Shown here piece by piece: positions 17,861 through 27,154 of a stretch of 64,000 bases of DNA. Location: NCBI GenBank assembly GCA_946415245.1, contig CAMKRS010000001.1, forward strand, positions 186,001 through 250,000. Direction: 5' to 3'. The notes beneath the pieces are model-generated. The model saw only the letters and a list, made by a program, of their open reading frames with translations, did no database searches and had not been told where the DNA came from. Position 1 is the stretch's first letter, and every line of letters starts with the position of its first letter. Position numbers and translations under genes: made by a program. Source of the DNA: an uncultured Prevotella sp. Its GTDB lineage: Bacteria; Bacteroidota; Bacteroidia; Bacteroidales; Bacteroidaceae.

Positions 17861-19752
17861 TATTCCAAATAAGTATAACCATAGAGGCCTGAGCGATAGT
17901 TCGAGAGGAACTCTTTGCCCTCTTCGAGAGTGATCTTACCCTGCTTCACACTCTTGGCCACCCATACTTCTAGCTGGCGGACGAGTTTCTTAGGATTATA
18001 CTGCACGTATTCGAGCACTTCCTCTACCGTCTCACCATCGATAATCTGGTCAATGTGATAGGTGCCGTCCTTTTCAGAGATATGTACGGCATTGGTGTCA
18101 CCAAAGAGATTATGCATATCGCCTAAGATCTCCTGATAAGCACCCACAAGGAAAACACCCAGATAATAAGGCTCGTTCTTCTTTAGCGCATGAACGGGCA
18201 ACGAGTGAGTGTTATGGCGATTGGTGGTAAAGTTGGCAATCTTACCATCGCTGTCGCAGGTAATGTCCTGAATGGTGGCGTTGCGTGTGGGACGCTCATC
18301 CAATCGTTGAATAGGCATGATGGGGAACACCTGATCGATAGCCCATGAGTCGCTGAGACTCTGGAAGAGCGAGAAGTTACAGAAATACTTGTCGGCCAAA
18401 AGTTTATCGATCTTCATCAGCTCCTCAGGAATATGTTTCAGACTCTTGGCAAGAGCATGAATCTCGTGACAGACACTCCAATACATCGCCTCCACTTCCG
18501 CACGTGTCTTCAGATCTACGATACCATGTGAGAACAAATCGAGCACCTCTTCGCGGATCTGTTCGGCATCGTGCCAGTCTTCAAGTACGTTGCGAGGGGA
18601 GAGATTGTCCCAGATCTCATAGAGATCCTTTACCAGCTGATGGGAGTTCTCATCGGGCTCAAACTCCTCAGGCATCTCAGGAAGCGAAGCTGTTTCCAGC
18701 ACATCGATGACGAGCACGGAATGGTGAGCAGCCAGTGAACGTCCGCTCTCAGTAATGATATTGGGATGGGGCAGGTCGTTCTTGTTGGCAGCATCTACAA
18801 AGGTATAGATACAGTCATTGACGTATTCCTGGATGGAGTAGTTCACAGAACTCTCGCTCGAAGGAGAACGTGTACCGTCGTAGTCGACGCCAAGACCACC
18901 ACCACAGTCGACAAAGTCGACATTATAACCCATCTTATGTAGTTGGATATAGAATTGTGAAGCTTCGCGCAGAGCTGTCTGGATACGGCGTATCTTGGTA
19001 ATTTGTGAGCCGATATGGAAATGGATCAGTCGCAGACAGTCGCGCATACCCTTTTTATCCAACATCTCCAGTGCCTCTAAGAGTTCAGCACTAGTCAGTC
19101 CGAACTTTGATGCATCGCCACCGCTCTCTTCCCATTTACCAGAACCGGAAGAAGCCAGTTTAATGCGGATACCGATATTGGGACGGATATTCATCTTCTT
19201 GGCCTCACGGGCGATGATCTCCAGTTCGTTCATCTTCTCAACGACGATGAAAATCTGCTTACCCATCTTCTGTGCCAACAGAGCCAGTTCGATATAACTT
19301 TGATCCTTGTAGCCATTGCAGACAATAATAGAGTCACTCTGACACTGCATGGCAATCACAGCATGGAGTTCGGGCTTCGAACCTGCCTCCAAACCGAGGT
19401 TGAACTTACGACCGTGAGAGATGATCTCCTCAACGACCGGCTGCATCTGGTTAACCTTAATGGGATAGACCACATAGTTCTCGCCTTTGTATTCATATTC
19501 CTCAGAGGCTTTCTTAAAACAACTCCATGTCTTCTCGATACGATTGTCGAGAATATCTGGAAAACGGAGCAGCACAGGCGGCGTGACATCGCGCAGTGCC
19601 AACTCGTCCATCACTTCACGCAGGTCTATCTGCGTACCGTTCTTACAAGGAGTGACGTAGACATCACCTTTGTCGTTGATGCCGAAATAGGATGTTCCCC
19701 AGCCGTTGATGTTGTAGAGCTCCTTGGAGTCGTCAATAGTCCATTTCTTCAT
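17860..19752 (-). CDS. speA: Biosynthetic arginine decarboxylase
   Basis: WGTSYFGINDKGDVYVTP, YPIKVNQMQPVVEEI, GLEAGSKPEL, FHIGSQI, DCGGGLGVDYDG. Confidence 0.95.
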   Translation of the reverse strand: MKKWTIDDSKELYNINGWGTSYFGINDKGDVYVTPCKNGTQIDLREVMDELALRDVTPPVLLRFPDILDNRIEKTWSCFKKASEEYEYKGENYVVYPIKVNQMQPVVEEIISHGRKFNLGLEAGSKPELHAVIAMQCQSDSIIVCNGYKDQSYIELALLAQKMGKQIFIVVEKMNELEIIAREAKKMNIRPNIGIRIKLASSGSGKWEESGGDASKFGLTSAELLEALEMLDKKGMRDCLRLIHFHIGSQITKIRRIQTALREASQFYIQLHKMGYNVDFVDCGGGLGVDYDGTRSPSSESSVNYSIQEYVNDCIYTFVDAANKNDLPHPNIITESGRSLAAHHSVLVIDVLETASLPEMPEEFEPDENSHQLVKDLYEIWDNLSPRNVLEDWHDAEQIREEVLDLFSHGIVDLKTRAEVEAMYWSVCHEIHALAKSLKHIPEELMKIDKLLADKYFCNFSLFQSLSDSWAIDQVFPIMPIQRLDERPTRNATIQDITCDSDGKIANFTTNRHNTHSLPVHALKKNEPYYLGVFLVGAYQEILGDMHNLFGDTNAVHISEKDGTYHIDQIIDGETVEEVLEYVQYNPKKLVRQLEVWVAKSVKQGKITLEEGKEFLSNYRSGLYGYTYLE

Positions 19753-19776
19753 AAGCGGTATAGTCTTATGCTCAGA

Positions 19777-20304
19777 TTAAATATTTAATAGTTCACGGAT
19801 TTTTGCTACGCTGATCTTAATCTTCTCGTAGTCGTCCATCAGGGTGACATCGAGTGTATAGCGGGCCTTCGTATAGAAAGGTTCACGCAGTTTCAACTGC
19901 TCACGGATAAACGTGATGAGTTTCTCCTGCGACTTACCTCTCAGCAGCGGGCGGTCGTTTTTACTCATCTTCAGGTGCATGTAGAGTGTCTCAGGCTCCA
20001 CTTTCAGGTAGACGACGGGCGCCTGCTGATTCATATAGTCGATGTTGTCAAAGAAACAAGGCGTTCCTCCACCGCAGCTGATAATGACATCCTCAAACTC
20101 AGCCACCTCATGGAGCATGTTCCTCTCAATCTCTCTGAATCCCTCTTCGCCACGCTCCTCAAAGATTTGTGCGACGGTTTTGCGCATGCGACTGGTGATG
20201 TACCAGTCAAGGTCATAGAACGGAACGTTCAGTTCCTTTGCCAGAGCCTTACCGATAGTAGTCTTGCCGGCTCCCATATATCCTATGAGGATAATGCGTA
20301 TCAT
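19777..20304 (-). CDS. aroK: Shikimate kinase
   Basis: IILIGYMGAGKTTIGKALAKEL, FEERGEEGFREIE, ISCGGGTP. Confidence 0.93.
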   Translation of the reverse strand: MIRIILIGYMGAGKTTIGKALAKELNVPFYDLDWYITSRMRKTVAQIFEERGEEGFREIERNMLHEVAEFEDVIISCGGGTPCFFDNIDYMNQQAPVVYLKVEPETLYMHLKMSKNDRPLLRGKSQEKLITFIREQLKLREPFYTKARYTLDVTLMDDYEKIKISVAKIRELLNI

Positions 20305-22616
20305 CAGCTTTTCTTGGCGGGTGTTGCTTCAATCACCTTCATGCACTCCTCGTAGGTCAGCTTGGCTGCTTTCTCATGCATGCTCTTGGGCAGACGATAG
20401 TTCTTGCCGTCGTAGGAGAGATAGGGACCATAACGTCCATTGAGAACCTCGAGTTTTGGATCCTCGGTGAAGACGCGCAGGTGTTTCTGTGTCTCCTCTT
20501 TGCGCTTCTCGTTGATGAGATCGATGGCTGTTTCGAGTGTGATGCTCATTGGATCCTCATCTTTGGGCAGGGAAGTATAAACCCTGTTGTGGAGAACGTA
20601 AGGTCCGAAACGTCCGGCACCGATGGTGACAGAAGAACCTTCGTATTCACCTAAGACACGGGGCAACTTGAATAGTTCCAGGGCTTCCTCCAAAGTAATT
20701 GTCTCCATGCTTTGGTCTTTACGGAGCTGGGCAAACTGAGGCTTGGTCTTGTCTTCGGCAATACCAATTTGAACAACAGGTCCGAAACGTCCGATCTTCA
20801 CGAACACAGGACGTCCGCTTCTTGGGTCTGTGCCTAACTCGCGCTCTCCGGCCTTGTGCTCCTGACGACTGTTCATGGTCTTTTCTACGATGGGCTCAAA
20901 TTCTTTATAGAAGGTGGCCATCATTTTCTGCCACTGTTCTTCGCCCTCTGCAATCTTATCGAAGTCTTGTTCCACCTTGGCGGTGAAGTTATAGTCCATA
21001 ATCTCCTGGAAATGCTCCATCAGGAAATCGTTAACCACCATACCGATGTCTGTAGGCAACAGCTTTCCCTTCTCTGATCCAATAAGTTCCTTGCGGGTTT
21101 TCTCTGTGATCTGCTTACCTTTCAGGATGTCAACAGTATACTGGCGCTCTTCACCCTTCTTGTCACCCTTCTGCACATATTCGCGTTGCTGGATGGTAGA
21201 GATGGTAGGCGCATAGGTGGAAGGACGGCCGATGCCCAGTTCTTCCAGTTTATGTACAAGACTGGCTTCCGTATAGCGTTGCGGACCCTGAGTAAACCTT
21301 TCTGTTGCCAGAATCTCACGACGGGTCAGTTCCTGACCTTCATTCAATGGCGGAAGGATGTGCGAGAACTCGTCTTGCATCTCCTCATCGTCGACAGATT
21401 CGCGATAGACCTTGATAAAACCATCGAACTTCACCACCTCGCCTTGGGCAATGAAAATCTCATTACTGCCGCTGATAGTGATATTGACAGTGGTCTTCTC
21501 TATCTCTGCATCGGCCATCTGACTGGCAGCGGTGCGCTTCCAGATAAGGTCGTAGAGACGTTTCTCCTGTGGTGTTCCTTCTACATCCGTCTGATCCATG
21601 TAAGTGGGACGGATAGCCTCGTGGGCTTCTTGGGCACCCTTTGAACTCGTGTGATACTGGCGGGTCTTGCTGTATTCCGGACCATATAGCTTGACGATCT
21701 CCTCCTTACTGGCACCCAAGCAGAGTGTCGACAGGTTGACAGAGTCGGTACGCATATAAGTGATGCGTCCGTTCTCGTAAAGGTGCTGTGCCAGCATCAT
21801 TGTCTGACTGACGGTGAAGCCCAGTTTACGAGCGGCCTCCTGTTGCAGTGTTGAAGTGGTAAAGGGAGGAGCTGGCGTACGCTTCAAAGGTTTTTTGCTG
21901 ACGCTCTCCACAGTGAAAGTGGCATCCTTGCATTTCTCAAGGAAGGCAATCACTTCCTGACGTGTCTTGAAACGACTACCCAGCATGGCTTTCACCTCTG
22001 TGGCAGAACCATCAGGATTGGTGATGGCGAAGACACCATTGACGTTATAAAAAGTCTCACTATTAAAGTTCTGAATCTCACGTTCGCGCTCGACAATGAG
22101 ACGGACGGCCACACTCTGAACGCGACCTGCTGACAAAGCTGGCTTCACCTTACGCCACAGAACTGGAGAGAGCTTGAAGCCTACCAGACGGTCTAACACA
22201 CGACGAGCCTGCTGGGCATTCACCAGATTCATGTCCAGACGACGTGGGTGTTCGATAGCCTCCAGAATGGCGGGTTTTGTAATTTCATGGAAGACAATAC
22301 GGTTTGTCTTGTCCTCATCAAGACCCAATACCTCACAAAGATGCCATGAGATGGCTTCTCCCTCACGGTCTTCATCGGATGCGAGCCAAACCTTTTCGGC
22401 TTTCTCCGCCTTTGACTTGAGGTCGGCAACTAACTTTGCCTTCTCGGCAGGAATCTCATATTCTGGTTCGAGCGTCTTGTCGTCGATGCTCAGTTCTTTC
22501 TTTTTCAAGTCACGGATATGTCCATAGCTTGACATGACCTTAAAGTCTTTTCCAAGGAACTTCTCGATAGTTTTTGCTTTGGCTGGAGACTCTACTATTA
22601 CTAAGTTTTTTTGCAT
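20304..22616 (-). CDS. topA: DNA topoisomerase I
   Basis: MQKNLVIVESPAKAKTIEKFLG, ASDEDREGEAISWH, GRITYMRTDS. Confidence 0.96.
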   Translation of the reverse strand: MQKNLVIVESPAKAKTIEKFLGKDFKVMSSYGHIRDLKKKELSIDDKTLEPEYEIPAEKAKLVADLKSKAEKAEKVWLASDEDREGEAISWHLCEVLGLDEDKTNRIVFHEITKPAILEAIEHPRRLDMNLVNAQQARRVLDRLVGFKLSPVLWRKVKPALSAGRVQSVAVRLIVEREREIQNFNSETFYNVNGVFAITNPDGSATEVKAMLGSRFKTRQEVIAFLEKCKDATFTVESVSKKPLKRTPAPPFTTSTLQQEAARKLGFTVSQTMMLAQHLYENGRITYMRTDSVNLSTLCLGASKEEIVKLYGPEYSKTRQYHTSSKGAQEAHEAIRPTYMDQTDVEGTPQEKRLYDLIWKRTAASQMADAEIEKTTVNITISGSNEIFIAQGEVVKFDGFIKVYRESVDDEEMQDEFSHILPPLNEGQELTRREILATERFTQGPQRYTEASLVHKLEELGIGRPSTYAPTISTIQQREYVQKGDKKGEERQYTVDILKGKQITEKTRKELIGSEKGKLLPTDIGMVVNDFLMEHFQEIMDYNFTAKVEQDFDKIAEGEEQWQKMMATFYKEFEPIVEKTMNSRQEHKAGERELGTDPRSGRPVFVKIGRFGPVVQIGIAEDKTKPQFAQLRKDQSMETITLEEALELFKLPRVLGEYEGSSVTIGAGRFGPYVLHNRVYTSLPKDEDPMSITLETAIDLINEKRKEETQKHLRVFTEDPKLEVLNGRYGPYLSYDGKNYRLPKSMHEKAAKLTYEECMKVIEATPAKKS

Positions 22617-22703
22617 ATTTTGCTTCGTTTTATTTCTTTCGGGCTGCAAAAGTAAGCAAAAAAGTTGCTCCCACCTTATTTATATAGAGGAATTTTAGTT
22701 TTA

Positions 22704-23240
22704 TTAACGTTTTTCGACTAGGAACCGGTGTACCGCTTGGCGAATGGAACGTAGTCCGAAGCGTTCTACATACACCTCCCGCAGAGGCACCCATGCCAGT
22801 CCTTCTGCGTCATCAGCAGCTTCTACGGCAACGTCCTCTTCTTCAATATGACAGAGGAAGAACAAGTCGAGTGTGTGAATATCCATTCCTGAGTAGTGAT
22901 AGACGTTGGGGATGGAAAAGAGATACTCCACATTGTCGGCGCTGATGCGGAGACCTGTCTCTTCGAAAATCTCTCGCACCATTCCTTGTTCGGCATTCTC
23001 TTCATTGTCAACAAAGCCGCCTGGCAGGTCGAGTGTATCCTTGGCTGGTTCTTTGGCACGACGTGCTACCAACAACTCACCCTTGCCATTGATGATAAAG
23101 GCTGCCGTTGAGGCTCTGGGGTTTTGATAATAGGTAAACCCACAATTACTACAATGCTTGCTTAAAGCATTATGTATCTCAAAATCGCTGCTGCCACACT
23201 TCGGGCAGAAATGGAAAAGTTCTAATGGATGATGAGTCAT
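22704..23240 (-). CDS. NUDIX hydrolase with N-terminal zinc ribbon
   Basis: FCPKCGSSDFEIHN..HCSNCGF; GGFVDNEENAEQGMVREIFEETGL Nudix box. Confidence 0.9.
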   Translation of the reverse strand: MTHHPLELFHFCPKCGSSDFEIHNALSKHCSNCGFTYYQNPRASTAAFIINGKGELLVARRAKEPAKDTLDLPGGFVDNEENAEQGMVREIFEETGLRISADNVEYLFSIPNVYHYSGMDIHTLDLFFLCHIEEEDVAVEAADDAEGLAWVPLREVYVERFGLRSIRQAVHRFLVEKR

Positions 23241-23244
23241 ACGT

Positions 23245-24696
23245 TTACCAATTATCAGTGCGGAAAGGGAATAGAGGCAGATTACCGCCGTTTTTGACGT
23301 TGCCAATCTGGAAATTCTTGAAACAATAGCGAACGGCGACAGGCTGTTTTACTTTTGGTGAGGTAACAATGATGGCTTCATCCCAGTAGCCGCCACCAGG
23401 TTGCCAGAAGTGTCGGGCTTGTGCTGGATAGAAAATCTTGTCAGCACCAGCAATCTCAAAGCCTTCCATTTGTTCAAAAGGAGCATCACACCAATAGTTG
23501 TCTTGAGTGTGGATAAAGACAGTATCGTTTTTGATAGTCATGTCCTTATAGGATGAACTCTTATATTGAATGGTTTCAAAGCCGTAATCGCGATTCAAGG
23601 CGGTATAGGCTAAACGTTCACCAACGGGTTGTTTCTGGGCCGGGTGAATCTGGGAGTATTCATACGGATAAACCAAGTCGTTGATACACACAAGACTGCT
23701 ATTGGGAATGATCTGAGCTGCCTTGTATTGCTGTTCGCGTAATAGGGCTCCACTGATGCCGTTCACATCACCATCATCATAAGCCCAGGGAGCAATCTGC
23801 ACGAAATAGAAGGGAATCTCACCAAGTCCAAACTGTGAGCGCCATTGTTCCACAAGCAGTTTCATGCGCTCAGAATATTGGTCACCAGGATCTCCGACAT
23901 TCGAACAGCCTTGGTAATAGAGAATGCCCTTGATGGTATAGTTCAGGATGGGATTGAAGGTGCCGTTACCCCAGAGTAAAGAGCGATGGTAGTCGGTTGG
24001 CCATTTCTGGGCAATAGCTACAGAGTCCGTAGGATCACTGGTGTATTTCTTCAGATTCTCTTTAGTTAACCAACTCTCTACGCGCGTACCTCCTTTATTG
24101 GCTTCAATAAGACCAATAGGGATATCCAATGCCGTATGCATCAGTCTGGCAAAGAAATAGCCCGTGGCAGAGAAATCTCCAACAGTTTTCGGAGAGCAAA
24201 CGCGCCATTCGCATCGGGCATCCTCCTGAGGTTCTGCACGCATCTCGCTGGGAATCTTGACGGAACGAACGCCTGAATGATTGGCAGATTCAATGATCCA
24301 ATGATTATAATCCTTGACGGGACACATGCCAAAACCTTTGACGGGCATCTCCATATTCGACTGTCCTGCACAGACCCATACTTCTCCTGCCACCACATTG
24401 TGGATGGTCAGGGGTTCTCCATCGTCAAAGGTAATCGACAAAGGTGTATATGAAGCTTTTGGTGTCTTCACCTTAACCAGCCATTTACCATTCTTGTCTG
24501 CCTTGGTGCTGACCACTTCATTGTTCCAGGAGGTGGTGACTTTCACGGTTTTATCAGGCTGAGCCCATCCCCAGAGACGGGCGTCTGTTTGTTGTTGTAA
24601 CACCATGTTGTCACAAATAATGTGGGGTAGTCTTACCTTGGCCTGAGAACAGATTGTCAGCGCCGTGAGTGCCAGAATTGTCAGAATCTTCTTCAT
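23245..24696 (-). CDS. Sialate O-acetylesterase family protein
   Basis: VRLPHIICDNMVLQQQTDARLWGWA, VCAGQSNMEMPV, GILYYQGCSN. Confidence 0.9.
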   Translation of the reverse strand: MKKILTILALTALTICSQAKVRLPHIICDNMVLQQQTDARLWGWAQPDKTVKVTTSWNNEVVSTKADKNGKWLVKVKTPKASYTPLSITFDDGEPLTIHNVVAGEVWVCAGQSNMEMPVKGFGMCPVKDYNHWIIESANHSGVRSVKIPSEMRAEPQEDARCEWRVCSPKTVGDFSATGYFFARLMHTALDIPIGLIEANKGGTRVESWLTKENLKKYTSDPTDSVAIAQKWPTDYHRSLLWGNGTFNPILNYTIKGILYYQGCSNVGDPGDQYSERMKLLVEQWRSQFGLGEIPFYFVQIAPWAYDDGDVNGISGALLREQQYKAAQIIPNSSLVCINDLVYPYEYSQIHPAQKQPVGERLAYTALNRDYGFETIQYKSSSYKDMTIKNDTVFIHTQDNYWCDAPFEQMEGFEIAGADKIFYPAQARHFWQPGGGYWDEAIIVTSPKVKQPVAVRYCFKNFQIGNVKNGGNLPLFPFRTDNW

Positions 24697-24790
24697 TTTT
24701 TTGCTTGTTGTTTTAGTTTTCTGCGTGCAAAGATACGAAAATAAAAATAAAATGATTAACTTTGCGCCAAAATAATTTAGAAAGAACAAC

Positions 24791-25627
24791 ATGAGAACTC
24801 TGAAAACAATTACAACTATGCTGCTGCTCGCGTTGTCGATGGCGGCTTTTGCACAGAAAGGAACAAAGATGGATTTATGGCCAAAAGGTGCACCAAACAA
24901 TAATGGTGACGAGAATGACAAGGCAGAACTAACGGTTTATCTGCCTGATGCGAAGAAAGCCACAGGAAGAGCCGTTGTCTGTTGTCCTGGCGGGGGTTAT
25001 TCTCATCTCGCTATGGACCATGAAGGTCATCAATGGGCCACCTTTTTCAACAGTAAGGGAATTGCACTGATTGTGCTGAAGTATCGTATGCCTCACGGTA
25101 ACTACAAGATTCCAGTTTCCGATGCTGAAGAGGCAATGCGAACGGTTCGTCGTAATGCCGTAGATTGGCATATCAATCATAAGGATGTGGGTATTATGGG
25201 TTTCTCTGCAGGCGGACATCTGGCCTCGACGATTGCTACCCACTCGAAAGGTGATGCAGCGCCGAATTTCCAGATCCTCTTCTATCCTGTCATCACCATG
25301 GATCCTGCCTTCACCCATAAGGGGTCGCATGATAACTTCCTGGGTACAGACCGTTCAAAGAAAGAACTGAAGAAATTGGAAACGGAATACAGCAATGATA
25401 TTCAGGTGAACCGTACAACGCCACGTGCCTTCATCGCCTTGAGTGACGATGATCATGCTGTACCTGCAGCCAATGGCTTTAACTATTATTCAGAGTGTTA
25501 TCGTAACGATGTACCGGCTTCTATTCATATATATCCTACAGGAGGACATGGCTGGGGCTATCGTGAGACATTTACCTTCCATTACGAGATGATTTTTGAA
25601 CTCAAGGCTTGGTTGGAGAGTTTCTAA
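24791..25627 (+). CDS. Secreted alpha/beta hydrolase (acetylesterase/xylan-esterase-like)
   Basis: CCPGGGYSHLAMDHEG, GFSAGGHLAST, HGWGY. Confidence 0.87.
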   Translation: MRTLKTITTMLLLALSMAAFAQKGTKMDLWPKGAPNNNGDENDKAELTVYLPDAKKATGRAVVCCPGGGYSHLAMDHEGHQWATFFNSKGIALIVLKYRMPHGNYKIPVSDAEEAMRTVRRNAVDWHINHKDVGIMGFSAGGHLASTIATHSKGDAAPNFQILFYPVITMDPAFTHKGSHDNFLGTDRSKKELKKLETEYSNDIQVNRTTPRAFIALSDDDHAVPAANGFNYYSECYRNDVPASIHIYPTGGHGWGYRETFTFHYEMIFELKAWLESF

Positions 25628-25629
25628 AG

Positions 25630-25660
25630 AAAAAGATGATGGCCGAAACCATCATCTTTT
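25630..25660. terminator. Hairpin terminator
   Basis: aaaagatgatgg ccgaaa ccatcatctttt. Confidence 0.8.
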
Positions 25661-25661
25661 G

Positions 25662-25735
25662 TGTCGACACTTGGATTCGGACCAAGGACCCCCACCATGT
25701 CAAGGTGATACTCTAACCAGCTGAGCTATGCCGAC
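25662..25735 (-). tRNA. tRNA-Val (GAC)
   Basis: Minus strand gtcggcatagctcagctggttagagtatcaccttGACatggtgggggtccttggtccgaatccaagtgtcgaca; acceptor GTCGGCA/TGTCGAC pairs. Confidence 0.92.
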
Positions 25736-25817
25736 CTGTTATTGCGGGTGCAAAGGTAAGTATAAAAAATGAATTATGCAAGAAAAACCAGATTTTCTTG
25801 CATAATTTGTTTTTATA

Positions 25818-26975
25818 CTACAGTAATTTCTTGATTTCTGCCTCCAAATCCTTCATCTGCGAAGCACGTTTCACCAGGTTGTTTCCGCGATCGATGATGA
25901 AATAGTCTGGCACCGATTGAATGTTATACAACATCAAGCGCTGGGAGTTGATGCCATCTTCGTCACGAACACTGATCCAGGGGAGGGCAGCGGTCTGTTG
26001 TTTCCAGAAATGCTCGTCAGGATCGAGAGATACCTGATAGACCTCAAAACCTTGTGCAGCATATTTGTTGTAGAGTTCACGTAAAAGCAGAATACGGGCT
26101 GGTGACTCGTCCATAGCAAAGATATGGAAGTCGAGCAAAACAACTTTTCCCTTCAAGTCTGTCAGATGACGTATTTGTCCATGATTATCTTGCAGGGCGA
26201 TATCTAGCACACCAGCTTCTTCTATCTTGCTGGCATCGATGGTCTGGTCGCTCTCGCCTTGAGTGATACGCATATTCTTCATGCCCTCAATGGCGATATT
26301 ATGAAGGTTCTGTCCGCGTTCAGCATGGGGATAGTAAGTATCCCAACTGGTAGCGACAGCTGCAAACACCTTGATGTCATCCTTGTTGCTGCGGGGGTTG
26401 AAGAGCAGCCAATTGCCGAGTGTCTGGAACAGCGCGAAATAACTGTAGGCCTTCATCGGCTCCTTGAAGATATAGTTGGTCTTGATATCCTCTTTGTAGG
26501 TGTTGATGATTTTCAGAATACTGTCGTTGGCCTCGTCCACACCAAGAGTTGTATTATCCTGAATAGCCATCGCCTGTTTGTGCAGGTCTATCTGCTTCAG
26601 GGTCAGTTCTTTAATCTTGGCACAATTCTCTGAGCCGCTGATTTCATATTGGGTGGCCATCTGTGGATATTGGGCCTTAATTGTAACGGTTTCTGTAGAG
26701 TCGATGCTGACATTGATGATCTGGTCAGAGATTCTCAGACGATAAAACTCAGGAGCAGTAGGGGCTTCTTCGCTGAAGGAGAAATCACCTTTATCACTCA
26801 ATTTGACAGAGTCCATGATATTGATGCCCTCGAGACCTACATTCTCGAAATAGAGTACGGAGTCCTTGGCGTTTGTTATCTGACCCTCTACGTTGAATTT
26901 CTTGTTACCGCACGAGGCGATGGCGATTGCAGCCAAAACAACGGAGGCTGTCTTCCAAATATGATTCTTTTTCAT
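25818..26975 (-). CDS. Lipoprotein with DUF4369-like N-terminus and thioredoxin-like (TlpA-type) C-terminus
   Basis: [62 protein letters not shown]. Confidence 0.82.
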   Translation of the reverse strand: MKKNHIWKTASVVLAAIAIASCGNKKFNVEGQITNAKDSVLYFENVGLEGINIMDSVKLSDKGDFSFSEEAPTAPEFYRLRISDQIINVSIDSTETVTIKAQYPQMATQYEISGSENCAKIKELTLKQIDLHKQAMAIQDNTTLGVDEANDSILKIINTYKEDIKTNYIFKEPMKAYSYFALFQTLGNWLLFNPRSNKDDIKVFAAVATSWDTYYPHAERGQNLHNIAIEGMKNMRITQGESDQTIDASKIEEAGVLDIALQDNHGQIRHLTDLKGKVVLLDFHIFAMDESPARILLLRELYNKYAAQGFEVYQVSLDPDEHFWKQQTAALPWISVRDEDGINSQRLMLYNIQSVPDYFIIDRGNNLVKRASQMKDLEAEIKKLL

Positions 26976-27078
26976 TCCTTTTTTCGTTTTGCGAGTGCAA
27001 AGGTACGAATAAGCAAGTAAAAAACCAAAAAAAACACAAAATATTCCCGATTTCTTCGTTTATTTATTATATAATGTG

Positions 27079-27119
27079 TACCTTTGCGGCTGTTTTTGCG
27101 ACCAAAGCGTTTCGGTCGC
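27079..27119 (+). promoter_or_regulatory. pnp promoter -7 (TACCTTTG, 27079-27086) and leader hairpin (27098-27119)
   Basis: GCGACC AAAGCGTTTC GGTCGC stem-loop between -7 box and pnp ATG, followed by T-rich run. Confidence 0.6.
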
Positions 27120-27154
27120 ACCGATATTTTTTATTTTTAGATGTTTTAAACAAG

